A stretch of 64,000 nt of DNA from Antitrichia curtipendula (taxonomy: Eukaryota; Streptophyta; Bryopsida; Hypnales; Leucodontaceae): NCBI GenBank assembly GCA_951230915.1, contig OX579639.1, forward strand, positions 3,100,001 through 3,164,000, given 5' to 3'. The notes under the pieces are model-generated. The model was not told the DNA's origin. It did no database searches and saw only the letters and a program-made list of their open reading frames with translations. Positions 12,668 to 24,229 of this stretch are shown one piece after another. Made by a program: the position numbers and the translations under genes. The first letter of the stretch is position 1, and every line of letters starts with the position of its first letter.

Positions 12668-15302
12668 TATTAATAACCATACAATCCTTTATTGAACTTG
12701 TTCGTGTACATCTATCAAACTTTTTAATCCAAAATATATATTTTCTACAAATAATTCTTATTCTTCAAAAAAATGATTATTTTCTAAACTACATAGGCTG
12801 CCCATATTGAGAAAGAAACTACATATTATATACTAGTAATAATTATTTAACCATGTAGTCAAAAGTTAATAAAAGTGTTATGCCTTAAAGCTGCTCTTCA
12901 ATCAAATGTGTAAAATCTTTACAGAAAAAGAACGAAAATTCCGTTTCTAAATAAATGATTGTTGTATTTCCAAAAAATGCTATTAAATCTTTTAGGGGTT
13001 AAAAATTCAAAGTTTGTTAAGGAACACAATTTGTTGACATGACCATTCAACAAGTTTAATTTCATGAACAAAAGTATTGATAAACTTGCAAAGGTAAAAT
13101 GAAATGTTGAATAATGGAGTTCAAATTTGGATTAAAAGTTAAGAACAATGCTACCAAATGAATTAAATGACAAGGTGCAAATATAGATACTAAATAATAC
13201 ATCAGTGCCTTTCCAGTCAGAATTATTGAAAAAGAAATAATTTTTTTCTTAAGCCTACAATGGTAATTGCCTTAATTAATTGAGGCATAACCATCAGAAA
13301 TTATCACCAATTGCAAGTTTATCTCTTTAGTTTAAAGCCTTTAGTAGTTGTCATTGCGGTAGTGCATAAAACAACAAGGTCCTAATTCTTCATTTAAATT
13401 ATTTAAAAAATATACAAATTATATTTAGAGTTTTACAATTACAAATGAATTGTAAAAAAAATTACTCTAAAATTGTAAATACTCAGGATTTAATTAATTT
13501 TAAAAGGAGTTTGCAATTTTAGATTTTCAAATTTATTTATAAAGATTGGTGATAGACATTCTAAAACAAATCATTCATAGTTTATTCAAAATTCAAATTT
13601 TCAAAATCTTTTTTATAAATCAATACCAGAATCATTTCTCAAAAACTTATTGCTGACATAACATTCAGTAGCATTCAAAGAGATTGTTTTTTCCTCTACA
13701 TAGTCCTCATCTACATATTGATTTATCCACATCATTAATGTAAACTTTAGTATTGGGATAGTGTCAATACATTTACAATGTGCTCCATTTTTTTTTCTAA
13801 TTCTAAGACCAAACATACAAATCAATAAATAATTGTAAAGAAAGGTGGATTATCAAAACCCCAAAAAATCCATTGAATAGATAACCAATGCAATTATGCA
13901 ATTTAACCATTTGCAGTCTAACCAAAAAAAGGTGGTTTGTCAAAAATAAAAATAAATAAATAATTTATAAAATAATATTTTTGTTAAAAATATTTGAAAA
14001 TATTAAATAGTTAATTAAATATTATTTGACGCAACATGATCACAACCACGTCAGATGGCTGATTTGGCAAAGTTCCCATTGTTCCCAACTGTTCAAGAAT
14101 TCCCGAGAAGTTGCAATCTTCTTTTGACCACAAAAATCATCTAATCTAACATGTGAGCTAAGGAATGAGAGCCTATGAGCCATTGAGCCTACAATAAAGG
14201 TACCTATAACATAAATGCCCTGCACCATCAAAAGTATACATAACATAGGCACCTACAATATAGGTAACTATCAAAAATATATGAACTCTATAACTATAAA
14301 AACTGTCTATAATATAGCAGCACCTATAACATAGGTGCTTAGGTTTCTAGGCTCATGAGTTCATGATTCTATGCTCACATAATAGCACCTCTAATGCTTA
14401 AGGAATCACATTTTGGTGTTGTCATGACAAAAATTTGGACTTAAATGCAACCATATCCAATTATTATTCTAAAAATAATTTATTTCCTTAAAAATAATAA
14501 ATCGATTTTGAATACTTGATTTAATTTGAGAAACAAAAGTTTCGATTTTAAAAATGAAGTTTTACTATTTTTCTATTGAAGATGATGTACACAGGAGTTC
14601 ATTGCAAATCTTCATACAAATGTTGAGTAATCATTCTAGTGATGATCTTTGGGTTGAAGTTGGTTTACGCATTGGGTCTCCATTTCTCCAATTTTGAATG
14701 AACATGGGTCCATTTGAAACCATAGATTTTTGCAGCTATACGACCAAATAAGATTTTTTTAGCTAGCCAGTTCCTCTTACATTCCTACTCGTTTATAAGT
14801 TCCAACATATTTACAGAACATGAATTGATTTCTATTTATTCATTATCTTGATTCTAATTTTGTAAGTTTCATGATTTTCTGTGATTTGATCACATAACTT
14901 ACTTCAAACTATCAAACTTTGCTAACTCTAAAGCTTTTAGGGACAAAACCCCAACTATAAGTTGATAAGTTCCACTTATTTTGCATCCAACTTGCTTTTA
15001 AATAGTTTCCTACACATAAAACTTATGAAACTTGCCAAACGTTATAAAAAAAAATAGAAATGGTAGTCCAAAGTAAATACTTTGGAATTCTTGGGAGGCT
15101 TAACCCCTTTAAGCGGACCAATGTTCAAATTTTGGACAATTGGATGAATGCAAACAGATCCCAAGCATACAAAAATATATTTTTTCATCCATCAATTGTT
15201 GAAAAAGATTCTTGTGTTAGTTCTTTAACATTTGTTTGGTATAGATTCTGAGGACTTTGCTATGCAAACATTCTATAATTTAAAAGGTAATTGTAGATTT
15301 TG

Positions 15303-16038
15303 GGATCATTGCAAGAAACACCAGTCCTATTCTTTGTCACAATTGGAGTGATGTTGTTATTATCCGCTACAACTTTTGATGCAAAAATTCAATAAATATG
15401 AAACTTGTACTGGAGATGTCTAACTTAATGGTAATCAGATTTGTTATTTTTTAGAATTAAAAATAAATAAAATCAATTTATATTTAAAATTCAATTTTGT
15501 TAATTTGTCAGACTTTGAGGTTTAGGGGTTTTCACTACGTTTGGATTACCCAAATTGAATGATCAATTTTGGTGCTCTATTCTTATACTAGGTGAACATA
15601 ATCTTATTGAGGGGCATCTAAAAATATATTATTTTATGTCCTCTAGGTTCATGCAATTAGCAGACTCCCATGTACGAGTACTTCTAAACATTGAAAATGA
15701 TGTCAACTTCATTTTTTTGGTGAAATTTGATCACCACCAAGTCCTTACAAATGATAATTTTTAATTTTTTAATTCATAATTTTCTATTTATTATTAATTT
15801 ATACCTCATAGTTTTTATTTTCTATGACAATTTGTCTTTATTTTTCCATAGTACTATTTTAGTATTGACAAGTAGTCGATAATACTTGCAACGATACTTT
15901 TAGCCATTGATTTTTCCAATCAACGGCTATGATTTTTCCACTATGTAGTACTAGTCTACTACTCTTAGTACTCCAGGTTTGAAATCCAGATTTAATCAAA
16001 ATGCTACAAAAAATGCATAGTGTTTCGTGCAATAACCC
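15303..16038. mobile_element. MITE, family C (ATTGCAAGAAA ends), longer copy
   Basis: The left end reads ATTGCAAGAAACACCAG and the right end, inverted, ATAGTGTTTCGTGCAAT. The interior matches the copy at 16772-17286 in order: the TCACAATTG.AGTGA block, a block around TTTGTCA.ACTTTG, ATTTTATGTCCTC, and the TACTTG-rich part before the right end. It is about 736 bp with no transposase reading frame. The exact ends are uncertain by a few bases because no clean target duplication is visible. Confidence 0.55.
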
Positions 16039-16216
16039 TTGGCCTCAAATATAAACTATTTTTTGTTAAAAAATGACCCTTTTCAAAACAACTTAAAAAG
16101 TTAAAAATTAAAAAATTCTAAAGTAAAGTACTCCAAAAAAATTCACATGTACTAGAAAAAGACAACAAATTAGTAGGTGATCTTCTAATCAGTATTCATT
16201 TTATTTACAAAAGTTG

Positions 16217-17656
16217 ATTATCCCCTGAAGGGTAAGGCCATTTTTCTACCAAACCACTCAATATTGTCATTTCTGTTGCCTTCATTCAAGAAAAAAAATG
16301 CTTTTTCTAGAATCTAACTATAGGATCTTATACTTTACTTGTCTGAGATCATGTGGTAAATTTTTTATAAAGTTTGACTGTATAAATTAGAAGATATTAG
16401 CATTCAAAGTTGGAAAAAAAAAATTTGAACACTGGCTTGCAATATTAGATCATTAGATGACACTGACCGCCATTTGTGGAAATATTTTGTACTATGGACT
16501 TTGAATTTTTTTTAAATTGGGTTGAAGAATTGGGTTGAAAGTCTAAGGAAAAAATTCCAAGAAAACCTTGCTTGATTTTTAATCTTTAAGAAATTATTAA
16601 GTAGAAGTAGGTCCAATATTGAAAGAAAAACTAAATTACTAATAGCTCTAAGATGGGATTAAAACATAGTAATTCCAATACTGAGATTGTTCTAACAAGA
16701 AAATTTAACCTTGTCAAAGAGGATTTTTTTGAAAAATTGTGAAAATTGCATTAAAAAATGAATTTTATAAGGGTGATTGCAAGAAAGACTGGTACTATTT
16801 TCCGTCACAATTGAAGTGACGGAATTGCCATGGGCTATAACTTTTGGAAAATATAATGAAGCTAATATACTTGAAGTTTTTACTAGAGATGATTAGTTTG
16901 GAATTCATGAGATTCCTTTATTTTTTTAAATTGAAAAAAAAGTCTATAATTAAATTTTAGTTTAGCTAATTTGTCACACTTTGTGTTTAGAGGTTTTTAG
17001 TATTGAGGAATATCCAAATGAATGATCTAGAGCTAAAATTTTTGTGGTCTATTTCCAAAGTAGGGGGATATGTAACCCACCAAAGAAAATCTAAAAGCAC
17101 ATCATTTTATGTCCTCAATATTTTAGTACTTGCAAGTACTCAACAATACTTGTAATCGTCGATTTTTCAAATCAATGGTTGAGATTTTTCTGTTTCATAG
17201 TACTTGTAGTACTCATAGTATTGAACACAGAAACTACAATTCTGGTAAAATGCTACCAAAATCATTCAGTCTTTCTTGCAACCATCTATAAGTTATTTTT
17301 TCAAGAAGATGCTTCAATTGCTTGAAAAACGAGATTGTTCATAACTTTCACATCATTAATTCAAATGGAACAAATCAAAGCTTCACATATAGACAAAAAT
17401 AAGATATGTAAATTTTATTTATTTATAATTATTCTTAGTTTTTTGACAATTTCTTTTTTCTGCCTGCCGGTTTGAAAATTATGTTTTAAATAGAAAAACA
17501 TTTGCTCCCAGGCATTGATTGGATAAAAAGTTATATTTCCACAAAGCTAATAAGTTTTTCTATCTTATCAAAAAGTTTCACCAAAAATTGAGGTTATAGG
17601 AACTTATCTAAACTCCTCAGAGTTCCTCGAGGAGACTCTTAGTCTTTTAGGGATTA
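16217..17656. mobile_element. Degenerate family-B TTAA-type MITE with nested family-C copy
   Basis: The left end (ATTATCCCCTGAAG) and right end (CTTTTAGGGATTA) are decayed versions of the TTAACCCCTAAAG terminus seen in better copies. Interior landmarks shared with 31416-32883 include TAGGATCTT..ACTTACTTG, AGATATTAGCATTCAAAGTTG, CAAGAAGATGCTT, CATAACTTT and CCTCGAGGAG. A family-C element at 16772-17286 is inserted inside it. No coding potential is seen. Confidence 0.6.
16772..17286. mobile_element. MITE, family C, nested copy
   Basis: The element has a terminal inverted repeat GATTGCAAGAAAGACTG at the left and CAGTCTTTCTTGCAACC at the right. It is flanked on both sides by TATAAG (16766-16771 and 17287-17292), which may be the target duplication. 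At about 515 bp it is shorter than its relative at 15303. It has no open frame and interrupts the surrounding family-B element, so it is the younger insertion. Confidence 0.65.
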
Positions 17657-17956
17657 TGACAACATACAAAATTTAGATTCTTTGGATTTTCTAATTCAAA
17701 ATCTTCCTAACTTAAATAGACTATGGGTCTTCTAAGTTTTTTGTAAAGCAATTAAACCATTGTCTAAGAATTGATGAGCTACAATAGATCAACCTCTACC
17801 GATTTAAAATTTTTGCAAATAGTGTGACTTTGCTACATTAGTGACACAATCACTACAGAGTCGGACAAATAGAATGCTCATAGAATGTGGCGTTTGGCTG
17901 TTTGACTGAAGAACCCAAAAACTGTGAATCCATTGTGTTACAAATTTGGTTCTTTA

Positions 17957-18139
17957 ACTCTTAAAGAACCAAATACCATTTTGAGGGGCAACATAGCAAT
18001 TTGGGCAGTTCACTATGAATGAAATTTTTATTTTTATTTTTTGAAATTTTTATACAACATATGCCCAAGGATTAGCTTAAAGGCCCAACAATTTTCATAA
18101 CTTTTGACTACATGGTTCAAATTCTTAAAAAATCATTGC
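17957..18139. repeat. Truncated family-A MITE end next to a full copy
   Basis: The sequence repeats the first ~180 bp of the adjacent full element: CTTAAAGAACCAAATACC, then GCAACATAGCAATTTGGGCAG, then the CCCAAGGATTAGCTTAAAGGC block. It ends abruptly where the full copy begins at 18140. It is either a tandem remnant or an older truncated insertion. Confidence 0.55.
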
Positions 18140-19093
18140 TTAACCCCTAAAGGACCAAACACCGTTTTTTGACAACATAGCGATTTTGGGCAGCTCACCA
18201 CGAATGGAATTTTTAATTATTTTCTTTTTAAATTTTCACACAAGATGTACCCAAGGAGTAGCTTTAAGGCCCAACAATTTTCTTAACTTTTGACCACATG
18301 GTTAAAAAGTTATGGTATGATCTGTGGTTTTCATTGTTCGGTGGGCAGCCTGGGCAGCAAAAAAAACTTCTTTAAAAATCATTTTTCTGAAAAATAAAAA
18401 TTTGAAATTGGTTCTCTAGATTTATATACACAAGGAAAGATTTGAATCATTCCATTTTGATTTATGAGATGAAAGTTATGAGGAATTTTAGTTGTGGGTA
18501 GTTTGTGGGTAGTTATGGAATCTCTACTCTAAAATAAACTTTGAAGTCCTTTATTTAACTCAATTTTCAATATTTTTGGAAAAAAATATAAACACAAGGT
18601 GTGGATTGAGTATCACAACATTACAATCATTGGGATTGGAATTTTTCAATTCCATAACTAAATTGTTAACAGTTTAGTATTTTGAATCATTTTCTACTTC
18701 TTTCTACTTATGGTTTTTTTCCTATATGTTGTACAATTCCAAATGATCTGAAAATTTTCAAGCATGTAGACAACTTACCTTGAAGAATGAATCCAAAGAG
18801 TTACAACCATTTTGGACATTTTTTCATACAAATGTGACCATGTGAAGTGCAGCTGCCCGGTTTTTTGCAGGGACAAAAGAAGGGTTTCTGTCACTTCAAA
18901 TGCTCATATCTTGCAATCTACACTGTGGAAATTTCTGAAATTTTTTCCACATCTTCTCAAACTAGTTTACTACAAGATCCTATGGTTAAATGTGTCCAAA
19001 ATTTTTTTTTTTCCAAAATTTGCTACTTGTACTAGAAATAGCAGTTTTGGACCGTTTTTTGTGAAAACATAGTCAAAAACCTTTAGGGGTTAA
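18140..19093. mobile_element. Family-A TTAA-flanked MITE (954 bp), complete
   Basis: The element starts TTAACCCCTAAAGG and ends CCTTTAGGGGTTAA, so TTAA is present at both edges and the termini are inverted CCCCTAAAGG. TTAA target duplication with C-rich termini is the hallmark of piggyBac-like elements; Kolobok elements also use TTAA. The copies at 56165 and 22127 run in the opposite orientation with the same interior order. A long open frame inside (18812-19072) lacks an ATG and is broken in the 22-kb copy, so it is not annotated as a gene. Confidence 0.8.
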
Positions 19094-19184
19094 GAAATAA
19101 AAATTTAAAATTGATTTTCTATATTTATATATATGTGAAAAATTTGAATCATTCCATTTTGAATAATAGATGAAAGTTATGCAT

Positions 19185-19930
19185 TAGATAAAATCCCAAG
19201 CCTGTAGATGGTCACTCCAAAGCAACTGAAAGATCTCCAGATTACATTTAATTTTGCTTAAAGATTGTTTTTCCCCTATTGTGGCTCACCCTACATTGCA
19301 ATGTTGAATGACTGTCAGTGGTTCAAAATTTGAGTATTAAATAATCAAGGTTAAAATATTGTAATGCACTTTAATCAATATTATTGTATATCTTGTACTC
19401 TAACCAAGTTGTGGAAGAAAAAGCACATGTCACAAATAGTCTTTTAACATCTATAACCAAGAATTTTTTTAATAGCAATGTGAAAGGCTTGATTCATTGA
19501 CAATTGGTGAGAACCAAGGGTGAAGATGTTTTTGTAGAGAAATAAATTGTCCATAGTGAATCTTCAAAGGATATGGGATATTTTGAAGAGAGATCACTCA
19601 TTGTCAAATGCAGGAATTATGTCAAATTCAAATTTTAGACCCCATTTAGACATAATAGAATACTTTTTTTTTTTTAAACTTTGAACTAAAAGAAGGTGTA
19701 GAATCAATATAATTTTCATGTAAAAAAATCAATTTCGGATTTGGAAACTCCAATAAAAAGGTATGGACAAAATTCTAAAAGGGGTTGGAAGGGAACTTTT
19801 CTTTGACATTTTCAAACACCCTCTCCGAATTTTGTCCATAACTTTTTACTGGAGGTTCTAAACTTCAAACAGATTTCTACAGATGAAAACTAGATTGATT
19901 CAACTTTTTTTAGACTTCATGAGGGCCGCC
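19185..19930. repeat. Left arm of a large imperfect inverted repeat
   Basis: Read in reverse complement this arm matches 20340-21295 in order: TTACATTTAATTT, AAAGATTGTTTTT, GGCTCACC, TAATGCACTTTAATC, CAATTGGTGAGAAC, GATCACTCATTGTCAAATGC and the CTCCAATAAAAAG/TTATGGAC blocks. The block from about 19486 to 19630 still reads like degraded protein in one + frame, with two in-frame stops, and matches the better preserved frame at 20817-21104. Confidence 0.65.
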
Positions 19931-20422
19931 ACAAAGTGACCAAACTAGTCTACTAATAAAAATAGGCATCTTGACAAATATAGGTGCAATGCATTGTCAG
20001 CTTGTGTGAATTTCACAAAAGGTATTGAGACTTAGAAATGAGGGTGTAGCAAAGATATGTTTAATAATCACCGGCATCAAAGTACACAATGATTAATTGA
20101 TAAAAACAACAAATTAAGTCAAATGAAGAGGCTTTTGAAGAATTGAATAGAATAGAAACATTGATGAAATTAAAATAACTTCACAAGCCATTTAATTCAG
20201 TGCATTTGAAGTTGAGATGGGGAGATATTTATACAAGTGGGATAGTAGTAGGTAAAGCAATCTATGTGGGATATGTAAATTAGGATTAATAGGGGCACAA
20301 CCGCTCATAGTTAAGTGAAAAGTAAGAATTATGTTTAAAGTCAAATTTCAGACTTCATTTAGGCATAGTATAATGAATTTTTTTCAAAAAACTTTGAACT
20401 AAAAAAAATTGTAAAATCAATC

Positions 20423-20578
20423 TAAGGTAAACTACCCCATTACAGAATAAATGGGAGCAAGTCCATTGTAGGCTGAAAATTAATGGTGTACATTCAAAAC
20501 TTGAATGTATACCACCATTAATTTTCAGCCTACAATGGACTTGCTCCCATTTATTCTGTAATGGGGTAGTTTACCTTA
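20423..20578. mobile_element. 156-bp near-perfect foldback MITE with TA edges
   Basis: From TAAGGTAAACTACCCC to GGGGTAGTTTACCTTA the two halves of about 73 bp are almost perfectly complementary around a centre at AAAACTTG, so the RNA or single-stranded DNA would form one long hairpin. TA on each side is consistent with a TA target duplication. The element at 54757-55274 shares the AGGTAAAC terminus and is probably a longer relative. It has no coding capacity. Confidence 0.85.
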
Positions 20579-20816
20579 ATTTTCATCTTCAAAAATCCGT
20601 TTGAAGTTTAGAGCCTCCAATAAAAAGTTATGGACAAATTAGGAGAGGGTGTTTGAAATTATCAAAGAAAATTTTCCTTCCAACCCCTTTTAGAATTTTG
20701 TTCATAACATTTTATTGGAGGCTCTAAACCTCAATTTGATTTTTAAAGTTGAAAACTAGGTTGAGTCTACAACTTTTTTTAGTTCAAAGTTTAAAAAATA
20801 AATTCATATACTATGC

Positions 20817-21104
20817 CTAAATGAGGTCTGAAATTTGACTTTGAACATAGTTCCTGCATTTGACAATGAGTGATCTTTCTTCAAAGTATCCCATCCCCTT
20901 TGAGGATTTACCATGGACAAAATTTGGTTTCTCTATAAAAACAACCTCTTCACCCTTTGTTCTCACCAATTGTCTATGAATTAAGTCTATCACATTGCCA
21001 TTAAAAAATTCCGTAATGGTAAATGACATTGGATTGTTTTCAACATTTTTTTTCCACAACTTAGTTAAAGTACAAGGTATGCAATAATTAGGATTAAAGT
21101 ACAT
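20817..21104 (-). pseudogene. Unrecognised degraded coding fragment in inverted repeat
   Basis: A 95-codon open frame on the minus strand contains blocks QLVRTKGEEV, KSSKGMGYFEERSLIVKC and RNYV. The same blocks are readable on the + strand of the left arm (about 19486-19630), where two in-frame stops interrupt them. Similarity at the peptide level between the two arms suggests a once-coding segment, perhaps from a transposon. I do not recognise the family, see no catalytic motif, and see no ATG-led complete gene. Confidence 0.35.
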
Positions 21105-21406
21105 TACAATACCTTAATCCTGATTATTTAACAACTTGTATTCAGATTTTTAACCACTAATAGTCATCCAACATCGTGACGTAAGGTGAGCGACTATAGG
21201 AAAAAAAACAATCTTTAAATGAAATTAAATGTAATTGTGGGGTCCTTTCAACTGCTCCGGAGTGGCCCTCCGGAGGCTTGAGGTTTTTTGTAATAGTACA
21301 TTGCAAGAAATTGCTTTGATATAAATGTATCAATAAGGATTACAAAGTGCAAGAAGTGCCGAAAAAAATTAATCACTCTTGTAATCTTGCTACATGAAGT
21401 ACGTCT

Positions 21407-21654
21407 TTAACCCTTGAGTGCCCAGTGCATGTCTACCAAAATCTAGACCCTTGTGAACTAAATCCAATCAAGCTATCACCTAACAAGAGATCTATGTAAA
21501 TTGACAGTACCAATTGGTAGTAGAGACAAGCCTGGAGCTCAAGAAAAAAGGACACGTCCTTTAACCGTCCTTTTGAAAAGATTAGAATAGTCAAACAAAA
21601 AAATCTTTAAAATTTGGGAGACGGGATCTTGTCGTTGGGGCACTCAAGGGTTAA
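21407..21654. mobile_element. 248-bp TTAA-flanked MITE with perfect 13-bp ends
   Basis: The left edge reads TTAACCCTTGAGTGCCC and the right edge GGGCACTCAAGGGTTAA (after one G). The TTAA duplication and inverted CCCTTGAGTGCCC are exact. It resembles piggyBac-type termini but is a different family from A and B. It is too short to code for anything. Confidence 0.85.
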
Positions 21655-22126
21655 TACTACTTCACATGCAATAACCATCAGCGATATTTTGGAATCCAAA
21701 AAATGTGATGTTTATCACGACTAAATTCAAATCTTAGGCCACAAACTGAGATTGACTGTCTGGTGTAGATTTTGGTTTCAAAGTAATGGATTGTTACTAA
21801 GTTAACAAAATTATTGGATGTTAATATTATTGATTAGAACATGTGAGTATAACAGAATTGATATTGTTATTAGAATACATTTTGAGCTCCTCATTGAGAT
21901 GTGACAATAAAGAGGGAATGTGTATCCGATCAAGCTATAAGAAAAAGGTTGGGGTAAATTAGCCCCCCAAAAATGACAATTTGAATTGCACTTGTGGAGT
22001 AGTTGTGGTGTCAATGTTTTGAGCTAAATTAAATAAAACTCTAATAAGTACTACATATCCATTCTTTGTCATTCTTAGGTTCCTGGGAGGGTCATAACTA
22101 ACCTCTAACCCTACATCCTCACCTAA
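21655..22126. other. Intergenic, no feature seen
   Basis: AT-rich DNA with no convincing open frame, inverted ends or tandem structure. Confidence 0.5.
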
Positions 22127-23076
22127 TTAACCCCTAAACGTCGGAGACTATGTTTTCACCCAAAACAGTCCAAAACTGCCATTTTTGATACAAGCACCAA
22201 ATTTAGATAAAAAAACATTTTTGGACCAAGTAACTGTAGGATCTTGTAGTAAACTAGTTTGGAAATATGTGGAAAAAATTTCAGAATTTTTCACCGTGTA
22301 GATTGCAAGATTTTAATGTTTGAAGTGACAAAACTCATTTTTTTAGCCCTGTAAAAATACGGGCAGCTGCACTTCACAAGGTCACATTTGTATGAAAAAA
22401 TCTCCAAAATGATTGTGCTTCTCTGGATTCATTCTTCAAGGCAAGTTGGCTACATGCTTAAAAAATTTCAGATCATTTGGAATTGTACAACATATAGAAA
22501 AAGTATAGCAAGTAGAAAGAAGTAGAGAATGATTCAAATTTCAAAACACTAAATTGTTAAGAATTTAATTATAAAATTGAAAAATTCTAATCCCAACGGT
22601 GGTAATATAGTAATAAACAATTTACATTATATGCTTCTTTTTTTTTCAAAAAATATTAAAAATTGAATTAAATTAAGGACTCCAAAGTTTATTTTTGAGT
22701 AGGGAATCCATAACTACCCGCAAACTAGAGCACCTCAAAACTTTTAACTCATAAATCAAAATGAAATGATTCAAAGCTTTCCAAGTATATATAAATCTAA
22801 AGAGCCAATTTCAAATTTTTATTTTTGAAAAAAGTTTTTTTTTAGATTTTTTAGATTTTTTGGGGGGCTGCCCGTCGAGCATTGAAAATTACAGATCATG
22901 CAATAACTTTTGAACGATGAAGTCAAAAGTTATGAAAACTGTTGGGCCTTAAAGATAAACCTTGTCCCCATATTGTGTGAAAATTTTTAGCAAAAAACAA
23001 TAAAAAATCCATACGCAATGAGCTGCCCCAAATCGCTATGTTGCCAAAAAAGGCAGTTTGAACGTTTAGGGGTTAA
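22127..23076. mobile_element. Family-A TTAA-flanked MITE (950 bp), variant ends
   Basis: It starts TTAACCCCTAAACGT and ends ACGTTTAGGGGTTAA. The variant bases (ACGT instead of AGG) are the same at both ends, so the inverted repeat has been kept matched. The interior follows the family-A order, inverted relative to the 18140 copy: ACTATGTTTTCACC, TAGGATCTTGTAGTAAACT, GGGCAGCTGCACTTCACAAGG, GATTCATTCTTCAAGG.AAG, then the GGGCTGCCCG block. Confidence 0.8.
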
Positions 23077-24229
23077 TATCCAAGGTTTCATTACCGTGAT
23101 GGTAAACTCTTAATATTGCCTTGAGCAACGAACCCCCAAGCGTAGCAACGCGCTTGACAATTGCCAGAACACAAGGGACCAACCAGAACCTCCCTCCAAT
23201 AAATTGCTTGATTAAAAAATTAAAAATAGTCCAGTAGTTAAGTACGTCCCCGACTCAGTGAAGTCTGGACACCACGCGTATTCATTGGCTTTCTTCCTAC
23301 GGTGGCGTCGATACTCGATAGGAAGCTTCGCTCAGCAACTTCGTGATCAACTAGCAGGAGTTTCGAGGCAGGTCCGATTCGAAATGAACTCGGTCCTTTC
23401 TTTCGGTCTGTGTGGTCAGTGTACGTACGTGGTGTTGTACTGTTATTCATTGGTATCAATTTCAATTACTGTGAATGCCAGAAACTCTGAAAACGAAAGA
23501 CGTGGGTTTCGAAAGCAAGTCGCGGATTGCGGACTGGGGATGGGCGGACTGCAGGTAAACCTGTGCATGAACCTATAAATTCTATACTAGAATGGAGTCC
23601 GTTACGTTCAATGCAACAACGCACGTTTTTTAACAGAATTAAAGAGCAGGGTCTCCCTCGCAGGAGGCATGTTCGTGATTGCAAGAAAACCCTTCTACAA
23701 GATATCATCATATCGCACTTTGAGTGAATAGCGCTGACAATGCGGAGGCAAAGAAAGGCTCCCGGCCACCGCGCCAGGCCTACGTAGGAATCACCGCTAG
23801 ATCTTGAACCTCGATACATTCCATCATCATTACTACCGGACCGTTATGCACCGCCCAACTGCATGCCTGTTTTCAAGCCGCCAATACCAAACCATGAATT
23901 AGAAGGTCGGTGCCGGATATTTCGGAATTGCGGCGCCTATGTGGACGGCAAGGAAGCTTCGGTCTGTACATGTTTGACAATATCATGCATGAAGCTGGAG
24001 TTCGACACGGACAAGTAGGAATTAATGCGTTTGGGAGGGGGGTGCAGTAAGGAATACGCACGGACACATTGAAACTGAATTGAATGGATGCATTCTAAGG
24101 TATGTGAAGCACTAGTACGTGCATTGCATGTACAGACTACATCCGTGGCAAGCTGCGATTTTAGGTGCACATGACTTGAAATGCACGCAATGTAAGATTG
24201 TTGATAAGAATTGTGACTGCTTTGCATCA

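Larger units (their letters stand above)
11544..15302. other. AT-rich intergenic DNA downstream of SEC8, no gene seen
   Basis: The stretch is strongly AT-rich with frequent stops in all frames, and no open frame here looks like protein. It begins with the SEC8 3' UTR, whose end cannot be fixed. It holds the direct-repeat pair at 12190/12612, a GAATATG-type microsatellite near 12330-12430, and a GAGCC-rich inverted pair near 14140-14385 that faintly resembles the ends of the large Mutator-like element. Nothing else can be supported. Confidence 0.6.
20340..21295. repeat. Right arm of a large imperfect inverted repeat
   Basis: This is the inverted partner of 19185-19930, separated from it by about 410 bp. 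It is longer because it contains the 156-bp foldback MITE at 20423-20578 and an additional small inverted duplication of the TTGGAGGCTCTAAA segment (about 20600-20730). The outer border lies near CTCCGGAG.GGCC.CTCCGGAG at about 21256-21278. Confidence 0.6.

Noticed and set aside
18812..19072. 86-codon open frame inside a family-A MITE, also open in the 56-kb copy (56186-56446)
   Set aside because: It begins with TTG rather than ATG, and the 22-kb copy has an in-frame stop early on. It is most simply explained by sequence similarity between MITE copies.
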